Shown here: positions 1 through 11,700 of the stretch, in pieces
Layout: every line of letters starts with the position of its first letter
Position numbering within the stretch: position 1 is the stretch's first letter
Origin: Psococerastis gibbosa
Taxonomy: Eukaryota > Arthropoda > Insecta > Psocodea > Psocidae
Length of the DNA: 64,000 nucleotides
Assembly (NCBI GenBank): GCA_963971405.1
Contig: OZ020489.1
Span: 40,042,539 to 40,106,538 of the forward strand
Reading direction: 5' to 3'
Notes under the pieces: generated by a model
What the model was told of the DNA's origin: nothing
Databases searched by the model: none
What the model saw: only the letters and a program-made list of their open reading frames with translations
Program-made: the position numbers and the translations under genes

Positions 1-855
1 AATTAGTCATTAGACATGGCAACCATTAGGAGGTTTACTTCGTAGTAAGAGTATTGAGAATTGATTCAGCATGCAAAATATTCAATTCAGCACACTATTG
101 GCTGTTCAGTTAAATGCGGCCGAACCGAGATGTGAAAAAAAACACTTCAAAACGCCGGGGCAAGAGGGCCGGTCTAGACCAGTGGTTCCCAAATGGTGTG
201 GATGTTTTGCCCTTTCTTAAATGGGTTTAATAGGTGATGTCCAGCTACTCTTTCCAGACATATATTTAGGCTAAACCACCACTGAATCGGCGGAAAACTG
301 TTTTAAAGGGTATTTTCCAATTTATATGCATTTATTGAGCAAAAAAAATCCACAGCCTGCAATTTTCAACCGAAATTAATTTTTAATTTTTAAATTTCAT
401 TAGGAGCAGTACAAATTATGGTTTCAAACGAGTATAAATAAATATTTTAATTCCCCTTCAACACGAGTGGAACACAAAATGACGCATTAGCAGCAATCCC
501 ATTTGAATTGCATGGGGGGTTTAAAGCAATTTTTTTAGGCTGACGAGGAAGGCCTACCTTAATTTAAATTATACCCATGTCTTCGTCTATTTCTCCTCTT
601 TCAGGCCATGCTATACTTGTGGTGATCAAGCAAGGGGTTTCGCTTTGGGGGTGTGAAACGTCAGGGGGTGCACACGATTTTCAACCGAAATAGGACTCTT
701 TCGGCCCCATTATTATCTATTTAAAAAATGCAAACTACGGTACTCTTTCGAGCCATATATTGTTTAAGTTAGTTAATTATGTTTAAGTTGATTCAGGGGT
801 TGTCACGTTAAACTATCGTCCGTAAACCGACTTACAGACAACCAATTTTTTTTTT
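1..855. other. Non-coding flank, no gene seen
   Basis: No coding stretch is recognisable on either strand. The bases near 178-200 read cagtggttcccaaatggtg, which resembles the terminal repeat of many hAT elements, but the matching far end is not found before the next element, so it may be a truncated relic. Confidence 0.3.
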
Positions 856-1212
856 TGTCAGCAATATAACCCAAGAACAAAATAACACCTACTACATTGA
901 TTTTGGGACGAGTGTTCATTAGGCGAGCTATTGACGCCACCCTCTTGGCTAAGAGAATGGGACCCGATGTCTCTAAAGCCATGATTGGAATGCATGCTTT
1001 TAAAGCAATAACTTCATATCGTGTTTTCGAGGCAAAAGGAAAATGCGGTCTTTTTCAATCATACCGTAAAATAGAGAGTTCAAGTCCTCAATTATTGCTA
1101 TAGGCTCAGGAGAGCAAGTCTCAGATGAAATTGCTTAATAGTTCGTATATGGACAGGCGTCCCAAAATCAATGTCCTATGTGTTATTTTGTTCTTGGGTT
1201 ATATTGCTGACA
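856..1212. mobile_element. Short TIR element carrying a coding fragment
   Basis: The ends are near-perfect inverted copies of each other: tgtcagcaatataacccaag at 856 and its reverse complement ending at 1212, with similarity running about 55 bases inward to the ...attttgggacg / cgtcccaaaat... segments. The element is about 357 bp. Its interior has an open frame on the plus strand (897-1103), with KRMGPDVSKAMIGMHAF followed by a FEAKGK motif. This resembles the C-terminal part of a widespread invertebrate family of uncharacterised PIN-like/transposon-associated proteins (GMHAFTGCDS..FAGKGK type). It is too short to encode a working protein, so I read it as a non-autonomous element that kept or captured a piece of coding sequence. 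The family comparison is from memory. Confidence 0.6.
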
Positions 1213-1294
1213 TATAGCCCCGCCCACATGTGCTTTCCTTTACTTCATCACCGATACTCTTGGCCGGTACCACACCATGACATCCCTTATGAAT

Positions 1295-3075
1295 AGCGTC
1301 TTAAAGCGTGAAAGCCCCGACGGAATTTTCTTATATTTAAGTTTACACATACTAGACACTATTACGCATAGTTTCAATTTGATATTTGTCATCCTCTCAT
1401 TCGTCAAGTAAAATTATACAAAAATTTGAACCAGTCTTAAGGGATGAAAGCCCCAACGAAAAATTCTTATTTTCAGTTTTCAGACTTGGGTGAACCATGG
1501 TTTTCAGATAAGGGGAAATTATTAGCCCACCTCTTCGACAAATTTTTCCCGTTCCCTCCTTTTTTGGATTGCTTCTTAAGGGGTGAAAGCCCCAATGGAA
1601 TTTTCTTATAATTACGTTTTGTCATACTAGAAACTACTATGAATTGTTAAAAATTGAGATTTATCAACATCTCGTTCGTCAAGTTTAATTTGACGAAAAT
1701 TTGTCCCCTTCTTAAGGGATGAATGTCCCAACAGAAACTTCTTATTTTTCTTTTTCGAGCTCAGGAGAACGGTGGGAATCATATACAGGGAAATTATAAG
1801 CCCACCTCTTCGTCAAATTTTTCCCGGTCCCACCCCTTTTGGATTGATTCTTAAGGGGTGAAAGCCCCAACGGAATTTTCTGATAGTTACGTTTTCACAT
1901 ACTAAAAACTACTAGGTATTATTTGAAATTGAGAAATGTCATTATCTCGTTCGTCAAGAAAAATTTGACGAAAATTTGAACCACTCTTAAGGGATGAAAG
2001 CCCAAACGAAAAATTCTTATTTTCAGTTTTCAGATTTGGTTGAACTATGGTTTTCAGATAAGGGGAAATTATAAACCCTCCTCTTCGACAAATTTTTCCC
2101 GTTCCCTCCCTTTTTGGATTGCTTCTTAAGGGATGAAAGCCCCAACGGAATTTTCTTATAATTACGTTTTGACATACTAGAAACTACTATGCATTGTTCC
2201 AAATTCAGATTTCTCAAAATCTCGTTCGTCAAGTTTAATTTGACGAAAATTTATCCCCCTCTTAAGGGATGAATGTCCCAACAGAAACTTCTTATTTTTC
2301 GTTTTCGTGCTCAGGAGAACGGTGGGAATCATACATAGGGAAATTATAAGCCCACCTCTTTGTCAAATTTTTCCCGATCCCATCCCTTTTGGATTGCTTC
2401 TTAAGGGGTGAAAGCCCCAACGGGATTTTCTGATAATTACGTTTTCACATACTAAAAACTACTAGGTATTATTTACAATTGAGAAATGTCATTATCTCGT
2501 TCGTCAAGAAAAATTTGACGAAAATTTGAACCACTCTTAAGGGATGAAAGCCCCAACGAAAAATTCTTATTTTCAGTTTTCAGACTTGGGTAGAACATGG
2601 TTTTCAGATAGGGGGAAATTATAAGCCCTCCTCTTCGACAAATTTTTCCCGTTCCCTCCTTTTTTGGATTGCTTCTTAAGGGTTGAAAGCCCTAACGGAA
2701 TTTTCTTATAATTACGTTTTGACATACTAGAAACTACTATGCACTGTTCCAAATTGAGATTTCTCAAAATCTCGTTTGTCAAGTTTAATTTGACGAAAAT
2801 TTGTCCCCTTCTTAAGGGATGAATGTCCCAACAGAAACTTCTTATTTTTTGTTTTTGTGCTCAGGAGAACGATGGGAATCATATATAAGGAAATTATAAG
2901 CCCACCTCTTTGTCAAATTTTTCCCGTTCCCACCCTTTTTGGATTGCTTCTTTTGAGGTGAAAGTCCCCTGGGAATCCTCTGATTTCAAGATTTCGTCTA
3001 CTGTACATAGTTCAGCGTAGTTTTCTTTGAAAATTTTTGACCCACCAGTTCGTCAAGTTTTTCCAAAAATTAGGC
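1295..3075 (+). repeat. Satellite array with higher-order structure
   Basis: About thirteen tandem monomers of 137-138 bp, each marked by a variant of cttaaggggtgaaagcccc. The marker occurs near 1301, 1436, 1575, 1713, 1851, 1987, 2126, 2262, 2400, 2537, 2676, 2812 and 2950. Monomers differ from their neighbours but match every fourth one closely (1301/1851/2400/2950), giving a ~550-bp higher-order repeat of four monomer types. Each monomer also contains a short inverted motif of the form cgtcaa..ttgacg and a ggggtgaaagcccc stem. The two identical-looking minus-strand frames at 2023 and 2573 are by-products of this 550-bp period. Confidence 0.92.
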
Positions 3076-3196
3076 ACTTTAAAAAATTTGTAGCACCCAA
3101 AAGCCCCAGAGCCGGCTCGTAAGAAAAGGTTTTTTACAGACTAGAGACACATCCTAAGCGCCTCATGAGCTCAAACCTTCTCCGGAACTTCGTCAA

Positions 3197-3674
3197 GTGA
3201 GACCCCCCCTGGCTCCCGGACTAGAAGGGCAGGAAATAAATGTTGATTCCGAAGCTAATACAGATTTGTGTCAAATCAACCATTATCCAGATAAGAAGAA
3301 AACCATTACGTCTTGCTGCAATAAAATAGCTTCTTTGTTAGGGAAAATAGCGATTCCTGTTCAGAACAGCTCATATTTTCCTTGTCTTGAAAATTGTTTG
3401 AGTGCTTTGAAAAATATAAAGCAGAAGACCCCACTTGACGTAGCGAAATTTAAAATTGTAAATAAGATCATGCGCATGGACTTAGAACAACATGAAATTT
3501 TTGATTGTGTAAGCGCCCTATATAACATCAATGCCTTTAACATTAGATGACATTGCTAATATTGTAAGAGATATTAATGAGCTGCTATTCCCATTGCAGC
3601 CTGAAGAATTAAAGCCAATGTTAGACACCCTGAGTCATTTTTATTTTTGGGCTAAAGATAATAATGTGCTGTAG
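3197..3674 (+). CDS. Unidentified coding stretch beside the satellite
   Basis: Two adjacent frames look coding and probably belong together. The first (3197-3547) has a mixed amino-acid composition with repeated Cys (LCQINHYP, TSCCNKIASL, FPCLENCLSAL) and an amphipathic end (KFKIVNKIMRMDLEQHEIFD). The second (about 3551-3674) reads DDIANIVRDINELLF..EELKPMLDTLSHFYFWAKDNNVL and then stops. They join in frame if a stretch of about 40 bases between gtgtaagcgccc and ...taacattag is removed, which has splice-like ends; a simple one-base frameshift would also explain it. The true start is unknown and could lie upstream in or beyond the satellite. I do not recognise the family. It could be the last exon of a host gene or a relic of a mobile-element protein. 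Confidence 0.4.
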
Positions 3675-4052
3675 CAAAGGGTAGAAAGGCTTAAGATGGG
3701 GTGTACAATTATGATTTTGATTTTCTAGAGATAGGTAATTATAATTTCTTTGAAATGGTTTGTGCAGTAGAGTACATAGGTAAAAGCTAATTACTTATCA
3801 GAGAGGTTTACTCATAATTTAAAAGCCTCATTGATTACCTATGTGGTTTAATCTCTCATTATTAAGTCAACTATAGGCCTACGTTTGGCAATGCTTTGCG
3901 TTGTTTAGTGCCCCAGTTAATTTATCGGAAATTTTAATAGTTACCTAATAATTATTATTTTAATTATTTACTCGTCTGATCTCAACTTCAGAGTCAATAT
4001 CATATTCATCAGGGCAACTATAAACGTAGGTAGGCCTACTCGTATTTAGCGA

Positions 4053-4437
4053 AGGCGCCCACTCCATTGACCGGCTAGGGCTATTTCCAACAACGGTGAC
4101 GTGGTAGCAGATATTCAAGACTTAGGTAGCGTTTCCACCGACCTCGCATTGCAGATTGCAAATGACATTGACGGAAATGTTTGTTTTTCTTTTTATAGAA
4201 ATCTATTAAAATGTTTGTAATTAACATATCCCATGAAGCCATTTTTTAATTTTAGTTTGTTTGTTTGTGATTTTACTGTATGATCATTGATCAATTTTAA
4301 CTATGGCATAGAGGAAAATAAACATTTCCGTCAATTCTGCAATGCGAGGTCGGTGGAAACGCCACCTAAGTCTTGAGTGTCTGCTACCACGTCACCGTTT
4401 TGGAAATAGCCCTAGCCGGTCAATGGAATGGGCACCT
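4053..4437. mobile_element. MITE, AGGCGC-type inverted repeat, ~385 bp
   Basis: Long inverted arms (over 100 bases): aggcgcccactccattgacc at the left end, mirrored by ggtcaatggaatgggcacct at the right. The arms include a gtggtagcaga motif shared with the related elements at 10814 and 19201. There is no coding capacity. It is one of at least six members of this terminal-repeat family in the window. Confidence 0.75.
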
Positions 4438-4439
4438 TA

Positions 4440-5155
4440 AATATACTTACAAGTAATTAATTAATGTTGCCAAATGTATGACCTTAAAATAAATTGGCAT
4501 AACTAAGAGTCCTTGGCAGCTGAGAATAGTGGGGATTGTGTCATGAGTAGCCTACTATTGTATGTACCTATAGCAGGCCTATTCATTTTCGCTTTTTGTG
4601 TTTGAAAGTGGTCTACTCCCTGGCAATGGCATATTTGAAAACCTCATAATTAGTTTGTTCCATTGTATTGCTTAGTTATCAAGGCAAGGATATGGAAATA
4701 TTATAACAAATGAAACCCGTGTCTTTCTTACGAAAATAATCAAAATCTCGTTCTACAGCCGCAAAGATATAAAATGGTCAGATGGAATATTCATAAAAAA
4801 TAGCCTACAATTTTCTCAGACCGCAGTTTACAAGGCTGAATTATAGGTATGCCTTGCATATAATACCGCGGTAGAGCTATAGCCCAGGCTGTAAAGCATT
4901 ACTTTTTTTAGTACCGTACCGGTAATAGTATTTTCAAATGAGAAAAGACGAATTTACTTGTAAACCTTAAATTTTTTATCTTAACTTTTCGTTCGCCTAT
5001 ATATAGGAATTATTTAGTCCAAAAATACTTGATAGTTTTCATTTGATTTCAAATAGGCTATATTTAAATCTCTGCCTTAAGTGTCGATATCTCCAGCAGC
5101 CGTACCTCGAACCGAAAAGAATACCTAATTACTTATCAAGGAATACATAAATATT
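4440..5155. other. AT-rich intergenic DNA
   Basis: Nothing coding or clearly repeated was recognised on either strand. Confidence 0.3.
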
Positions 5156-5542
5156 GACTTTTTGTTCTATTACTAAGCCAACCTAGCAGAGTTAGAGCTA
5201 TATAAAGCCCTAGCTCTCTTACACTCAACTAGGAAGGTCCAGGACCGCCTGCTTTGCATGCCCTCCGAAGCATGGCCATAAAATGTAGAGTAGTGGTACG
5301 GACTCTGACCTTCACCTGAAAGGTTGTTGGTTCGAGTTCTGCACTTGCTATACATTTTCTGTCCGTGCTTCGGAGGGCATGCAAAGCGGTCCCGGGCTTT
5401 CCTAGTTGAGTGTATAAGAGAGGGCTTTATAGGCTATAGCCCTATTTCCGCTAGGTTGGCTTATAGTAATAGAACAAAAAATCATTATTTATAAAATGTT
5501 TCGAGTGAAAGTCGGAGTATGTACCACTACTCTACATGTCCC
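5156..5542. mobile_element. SINE-A pair: one copy inside an opposed copy
   Basis: SINE-A is a tRNA-derived SINE of about 210 bp with an A-box-like tagagtagtggtacggact, a B box ggttcgagtcc, and a tail ending ggcttagtaatagaacaaaa followed by (ttat)n. At 5156-5288 the sequence is the tail half of a minus-strand copy. From about 5285 to 5494 a plus-strand copy follows. At 5504-5542 the head of a minus-strand copy reappears (gtgaaagtcggagtatgtac). The simplest reading is a plus-strand SINE that landed in a minus-strand SINE, with loss of some 35 bases. Confidence 0.75.
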
Positions 5543-5545
5543 GAG

Positions 5546-6118
5546 GAGTAATGTGTAAATATTCTCCTACATAAACCCCAAAGAAGGTGAATTTACTTAC
5601 AGGAATTAAAGATTGTTTTTCAATAAAAATAAATTTTTGTTCATCGTTGCATATGCCAGGTAGGCGTAGGCTGAAATTTTTTCTGGGCTCCATTGATACC
5701 AACACGAAAAATCTTCTGAATGTCGTCATTTTTGGAGCGGGTTCGTTTTATATTACCGCATTGCCATTGCTGAAATAATTCCTCGGGTAAGGTATCCGTG
5801 TATACGTTTGTGCTATGCCTGTTGGGAGTTTTAAAATTGACATACAGACTTCAATTTTTTTGATTGGCGTTGTCGATCGGATGGGATGCGGAATAAACTG
5901 CTGTATCATATTCTTACAGTGTGAGTTTTTAGGAAACTTCCTTTTCTTTCTTTCCAATGCGCGGTATATGGCCAATTGAAGGGTTTTTCTGTAGTACTGT
6001 TCAAGAAACATCTGCGTTCTTTTGTTTTGTTATTCGTTGTATCGTTGTCGAAATTCCAATAATGTTTTAGTTTAGATCGTTTGTTTTTGTGTTCATGAAC
6101 TTTACAATCTATACACTA
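5546..6118. other. Intergenic DNA
   Basis: Short open frames on both strands show no recognisable protein. No repeat was identified. Confidence 0.3.
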
Positions 6119-7741
6119 TGCAACCCAAAGGCAGAATAGTTCGTACACCTCAAAAATTTATAACTGAGTTAAAAAAAAATTAATTATCAACTTAATAGAT
6201 AATATTATAAAGAATACTTGCTGTCAGTCGATAGAGGACATGATAAAGTACATCTAGCAATAGAAACTTCAAACATAATAAACTAGAACCACTCAGGATT
6301 AATATTTGTTTCAACAACTTGGGAGATGTAATATTTCGCAGTTCGCACAGTCAAAGTGAATTGTCTATCAGTACTGCGATACCCCTCCTTTGTTTTTCAT
6401 AACAGCGGCAATTCTTTTGGGCAGTGAAGAAACAATATTACTGCACATCGCTGGTGTAATACCACTCCACACATCTTGGAGGGCCTTCTTCAGTTCTTCC
6501 TTTGTCTTCGGGTCATTTTTTGCTACTACCATCTTCATAGTGAGCCAAAGGTTTTCAATTGGTGACAAATCTGGGCTGTTAGCTACCCATGTCAAAACCG
6601 AAATGTTTTTTTTCACCAAACCACTGTTTAGCTGAATTTTCATAGTGTCACAAGTGGCTCCGTCTTTTTGAAATACAAAATTGCCATCGGGATGTAGGGC
6701 ACTTATCGATGGTAAAATATGGCTGTTTAGAATTTCTAAATACTTAGAGTCATTGACAGTGCCTTCTACGAAGTACAAGTGACCAACTCCTTTCGAACTC
6801 AAGTATCGTCCCCATATCATTATACGCTGGTCGGGAACTTGACCGTCTGTTTTACGCATTGTGGCTGATATGCTTCAGGTTTATTCATCCTGATGACTTT
6901 GGGTCCTTGATTGCCGAGCATATGTAGAACAAACCGTGACTCATCGGACCAAATAATTGTTTCCCAGCGTTCTTTGGGCCATTTTGAAAAGTTTCTAGCC
7001 CATTGTAACCTTCTTCGTGTTTGACGCCTTGAAAGCGCGGTTATTTTCTTCGCTGAAAACAATTTGCAACCTACTTCCTTCATGACTATTCGGCAAGTTC
7101 TTATAGAGAAAGCTTCACTAATAGCCTCCCTCTACTTTTCAGTGATCCTTCAACGTTCCGCGCCTATTCAGAGGACTTAAGGTCTTCAGGTGCCTGCGTT
7201 CTCTCAGAGAAATGGGAGTTTTTCGGCCTGTTTTTCGTTTAGGATGACTACTGCTTCTTCCACGGAACAGGCTGATAATTTACTGCAGAAGTTGAAGGTG
7301 GTAGAAGCAGTTGCTGAACAATGTTCCTCGCAGATACGCCGGTTTGGTGAAGATACATGATCTTCTTCCTTGTCTCTTCAGAAATTTTTTTGTAGATGTT
7401 ATTCCTACAATATTTTTCAACTCTTTTCGGGTATTAAACATAAAAACAGAAGTGTAAATTGTTCAATCTGCAGTAAAATTTGGCCTTCATTTAGCCCAAA
7501 GGGGGTTCAGTAAAAGTGTGCGAACTAATATGCCTCACGAACGGATAAAGACATTTTTTTTCTAAACTGACCAACTTCTTATATTTGAAGTAAATGTAGC
7601 TAGAACTACTTTATCATGTCCTCTATCGACTGATAGCAAGTACTCTTTATAATATCATATAATAAGATTATTATTATTTTTTTTTGAAAACAGGAGTTGT
7701 AAATTTTTCAGTAGTGCGAACTATTCTGCCTTTGGGTTGTA
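6119..7741 (-). mobile_element. Tc1/mariner transposon, decayed
   Basis: The ends are inverted repeats starting tgcaacccaaaggcagaata on the left, mirrored by ...attctgcctttgggttgta on the right, flanked by TA on both sides as expected of the Tc1/mariner superfamily. A second inverted segment, about 100 bases in (agtcgatagaggacatgata and its complement), shows the terminal repeats are long. Total length is 1623 bp. The transposase lies on the minus strand in three pieces: an N-terminal helix-turn-helix region near 7440-7290, a middle frame (7083-6820) with WSDESRF carrying the first Asp, and a C-terminal frame (6859-6368) with FQKDGATCDT and NSPDLSPIENLW carrying the second Asp and the Glu. 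I count 35 residues between the second Asp and the Glu, one more than standard DD34E. Stops and frameshifts in the N-terminal half make it inactive. Confidence 0.9.
6368..7083 (-). pseudogene. Transposase of the Tc1-like element (broken)
   Basis: Two overlapping minus-strand frames, 7083-6820 and 6859-6368, carry most of the catalytic domain. The first has ALSRRQTRRRLQWARN and WSDESRF. The second has RIMIWGRYLSSKGVGHL, FQKDGA and PDLSPIENLWLTMK. A frameshift lies where they meet (about 6820-6860), and the DNA-binding half upstream has stops. The domain order and the DD..E signature fit the IS630/Tc1/mariner transposases; it normally cuts and pastes the element at TA sites. Confidence 0.85.
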
Positions 7742-8316
7742 TAACTGTTCAAATCCATGGTTTTCATTTTAGATAAATTAGAAGTTCAAAATCAGAAAAT
7801 AATTGTGTACCTACATCTGTGCAACTTACTAATTATTAATAAATGACACGGTCCTATAGACCGTATAATTTATTCTAGGGTATTTTATTTAAATGTTGAA
7901 TGCAAACCGGAGTACCGCCACTCATTTGCGTTTATTTGTAGCTGTTGTACCAAGTCGATTTTCATAGGAAATATCGATTGTAGAACACATGCAATGCAAT
8001 GTGATATGCCACACGGAGCTTGTTGCGTCTTCAAGGTCGCTCGCAGAAAAATAGGCTGGGGTCTATTTTGACGTGTTTTTTCACGCGCAGACCTGGCCAC
8101 ACGAGCGGGACCGCGGGATTGAAGGCGCAGCGTGAAAAAAAACTCACGTGTGGCCATACATAAGCGAGATTTTCCCGCTGCGTTTTTTCAAGCTGCGTTT
8201 GTGCGAGAAAAGGTTCTCGTGTGGCCGTAACCTATCACCAATTGGCCACAGCTCTTGAACTCCTTCCTCGGGACTATACCCCAGCACAAGGAAATTATAG
8301 AATAATAAACCGCTAC
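7742..8316. repeat. Intergenic DNA with a GC-rich repeat-like block
   Basis: At about 8070-8230 there is a GC-rich block in which tggccacacgagcgggac and gtgtggccgtaa face each other around internal direct repeats of the gctgcgtttttt type. It looks like a MITE or a repeat remnant. Bases 8235-8275 match a dispersed motif (ccaattggccacag) seen again near 33745, 34005 and 34280. No gene was seen. Confidence 0.4.
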
Positions 8317-8542
8317 GACGGATATTCCACTGGTACATTTTCCCGTCAAATGTGATTAAAAGGAGTCTACAGTTCCATATTATAACTTAATTTATAATAG
8401 GTAATAGATAATAATTTATAATAGGTAATAGATAAGTTAAGTATCTACATAATATATAGTCTCCTTAAATTAAGTTATAATATGGTAGCAGACTCTTTTT
8501 AATCACATTTGACGGGAAAATTGACCAGTGGAATACCCGCCT
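8317..8542. mobile_element. MITE, AGGCGG-type inverted repeat, ~226 bp
   Basis: The left end gacggatattccactggtac mirrors the right end ...ccagtggaatacccgcct. The arms extend through cattttcccgtcaaatgtga and a cttaatttataat segment shared with the element at 58499. It lies just downstream of the Cdo1 stop codon. Confidence 0.75.
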
Positions 8543-8727
8543 ACCACACCATCAATAATTTTCTGTAAAACTAATCAAATCCAATTATTGGGCCCTACCC
8601 GTATTTTGCATATTTCAGTGATTGTTGTCAGCGCTCCAAGTGACCAAAACAGAAATCTGTCCATATTGATAAATTTAGTCAATAGAATAAAAAACAAGTT
8701 ACACAATACATAAAAAATACTAGTAAA

Positions 8728-11700
8728 TTAATTGTCCTCTGGAGCGCGGTTTGCTTGAATGCTCTGAAACAGGAAAATTAAAACAAAAAATTAAAATATA
8801 GGCTAGGCTAAGGCTCTCGAAACCAGTAACATAATGTGTCTAAATGGTTATAACAATGGTGAATCACCCTTGCATTGAAATTCAAACCTACAGAGGTGCT
8901 TTGTTATCCTCGATAATGTGGAAAATTGGTACAGCCTAACCATATACCTATCGGTATAGCCAGAAATATGCAGGCACCCCCCCCCCCCCAATAACACATA
9001 AAACGGTCGGGGCGGCGCGTGTTAATTTTCTCTCACAAATTGCCGCGTTGGGCTGGGTATTTCACAAGCCCAAGGCGGGGTATTGGTATAAGTTAAAAGT
9101 AAAAAAAAAAAATATTTTATCTAACTGTAATTGTATCTTTATGCAGGCCTATTTATTTTTATCTGACCCACTAACAAACAACGTATTCCTATAATGTAAA
9201 CCATTTGTTTCTACCAGAAGTAGGGCGCTGCCTTGCGGCAAAGAAAATTGTTGAAACACATATGTACTACTAAATTCTAGAATTATAAGTTTAATCAACT
9301 ATATCAATAATCGCACCACGGTAAAACCTCATTGGTTACGATATGTCAGGACATGTAGAGTAGTGGTACGGACTCCAACTTTCACCCGAAAGGTTGTTGG
9401 TTCGAGTCCTACACTTGCTACATTTTCTGGCCATGCTTCGGAGGGCATGTAAAGCAGGCGTTCCCGGGCCTAGTTGCGTGTAAGAGAGGGCATTATAGCC
9501 CTAACTCCGCTAGGTTGGCTTAGTAATAGAACAAAAAGTCCTTATTTATTTATTTATTATATCGCCGCTGCGTAAAGCAATGTTAGAGGACCAAATTTAG
9601 CAGTGCAACGAAGGCAATTTAATTCACGCTGGGAATGTTTGGTACCGTTTCCATCACTGGTTAACTTCTATTTTGGACTTATTCATATCATTATGCTTAG
9701 TCATACAGGAAAATACTTGCTCCCAACCAGGCCACCAACGAGATCTATCAAAGCCCAACCAATGAAAACGTAGGGCCTAGTTTCTCTAACTTATGGATTT
9801 CTATCCGAAATAAGTCCATTGCCGAAATACAAAACAAAATTATCCAGAAATATTTTTGCAGGTAGGCCTACCTACATGATATAAGTGATGACTGCGACAA
9901 TAGATCTATGAGTTACTATTTTAATGGTGTTTTTTTGTGCATTTATAATTATTTTGTACGAGTAAGAATGTAGGGAATAATAATTACCTTATTTCGCCTC
10001 TCTCCATATTTAGACCAGAACGTAACTTTAGCTGTAGAAGATTGGCCCGTGTGCTGATTAAAGACGTGGCACTGGTCAAATGGCGGGCTATACAAATGTA
10101 AACTCACTGCTGTATCTGCGTGAGAGGGATTTTCAACTCGGTGGAGGCCCAACGAGTCTGAAAGAGTTATGATGAATAAGATGGAATAACTCCAGCGTAA
10201 CTATAGCCTACTGTAATTTGGTAATTTAGTAGTGGGCTAAACATCTTTACGAATAATTTCATATTGAAGTCCATGCGTATTTCTTGTAAATGTGAGGGAG
10301 GTTGTTTGAGGCTTATTGTGTGGGAAAATGCGCTGAAACAATTTGAATGACGCGAAAAGTGCAAATCGAAATGGCGCCAAGGTCACAAGAAATTGTCCAC
10401 AATACAAAATGGCTACTCGTACACAAAACAAAACATTCATATTTTTATTTATAATAATCTGCAAGAGTGCAAGACAACATTTTTTAAATAGGTAGTGAAT
10501 AAGTTTATAGAAACTAGTAGGTGTTTTTTTTTTTGTAATGGCTCTTACGGATTACACATTATTTAAAATTGGATATTCTGTATGTGAAACTCGGAATCTT
10601 AGCTTGCTCATTATCATGCCTCGACTCAGAAGTGCGCGGAAAATCATAGAAGTCTTCTCTATAAAAATAGATAGGGTAAGTTGCTTAGGCGGTCAGGGAA
10701 CGCATATATTTTATATAGGTACTCCTCAAAGCATGACCGGAAATTATACATTTAGGGCCTACTGAATTTTAATATGGGACTTGAATCTCACTTCTGACTT
10801 GAACCAACAGCTTAGGCGGTGTTTAAAAATTGTCTACGTCAGTCGTCAATGAGAAAAGTGAAATTGAAGGTTTAGCAGGCATTAAAGACATACTAAAAAT
10901 TCTGCTACCACGTCAAAACCATATTTCTCATTGACGATTGACGTATATGGAAACACCGCCTAAATATGCTATATTCCAATGAGAAAAAAACTCCCCACCT
11001 CACAGCGCAAATTTTTGCTAGCCGTAAGGTTTCCCGGTCTTAATAAACTTAACCTTAGTCTACCTAGCTAGAACCAAAACTCTTGCAGCCGCTGCCGCTT
11101 GAGGCTTGACTTTGGACACTTATAAAAAATAATTATAATGTTACCAGAGGCCTAAACTACCCCTCACACTATGCACTTAAATACGTTACTTACCATTAAT
11201 ATAACAAACATCATTGTTGTTAATTTCCGATCTGCCTATTTCCCGCATCCTAGGTTTGTCATCTATTTCAGGGCTTGTCTCTGTTGATTCTGCCGGCCAT
11301 TCAAATCTGGCTTCGCTGAGTGTACCTGCAGGAAAATATGTAATGTGACAGTAATTCTATAGAAAATATTGTTGGTGTAGGTTAAAGTCAGATTTCTTTG
11401 AAGATTTTGGTCTGTAAGCCTCGCCTAGTCTTCTCCATGTAAGCAGTCTTCTACCTTATCTTATGTCTCTTCTAGCTGGGGTTGCCAAGTGTACTATTTT
11501 GAAAGTGTTATACTGTATTTTTAGCTCAAATACTTTGAATCTATTTATTTTCAACGCATTAAAAATGTACTTTATTTTACTTGTATGTATGCATTGTACT
11601 TATTTTCCATAGAACTTCTAGCCCCATCTTCCCTTCTCATAAGTTATATAGAACTCTATAAGACGCGCAATGGTTTACCTTTCAAAATTTTCATAAAACA

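Noticed and set aside
2023-2782. Two near-identical 69-codon minus-strand frames 550 bp apart
   Set aside because: They follow the satellite's higher-order period; the encoded peptide is low-complexity and has no support as a gene.
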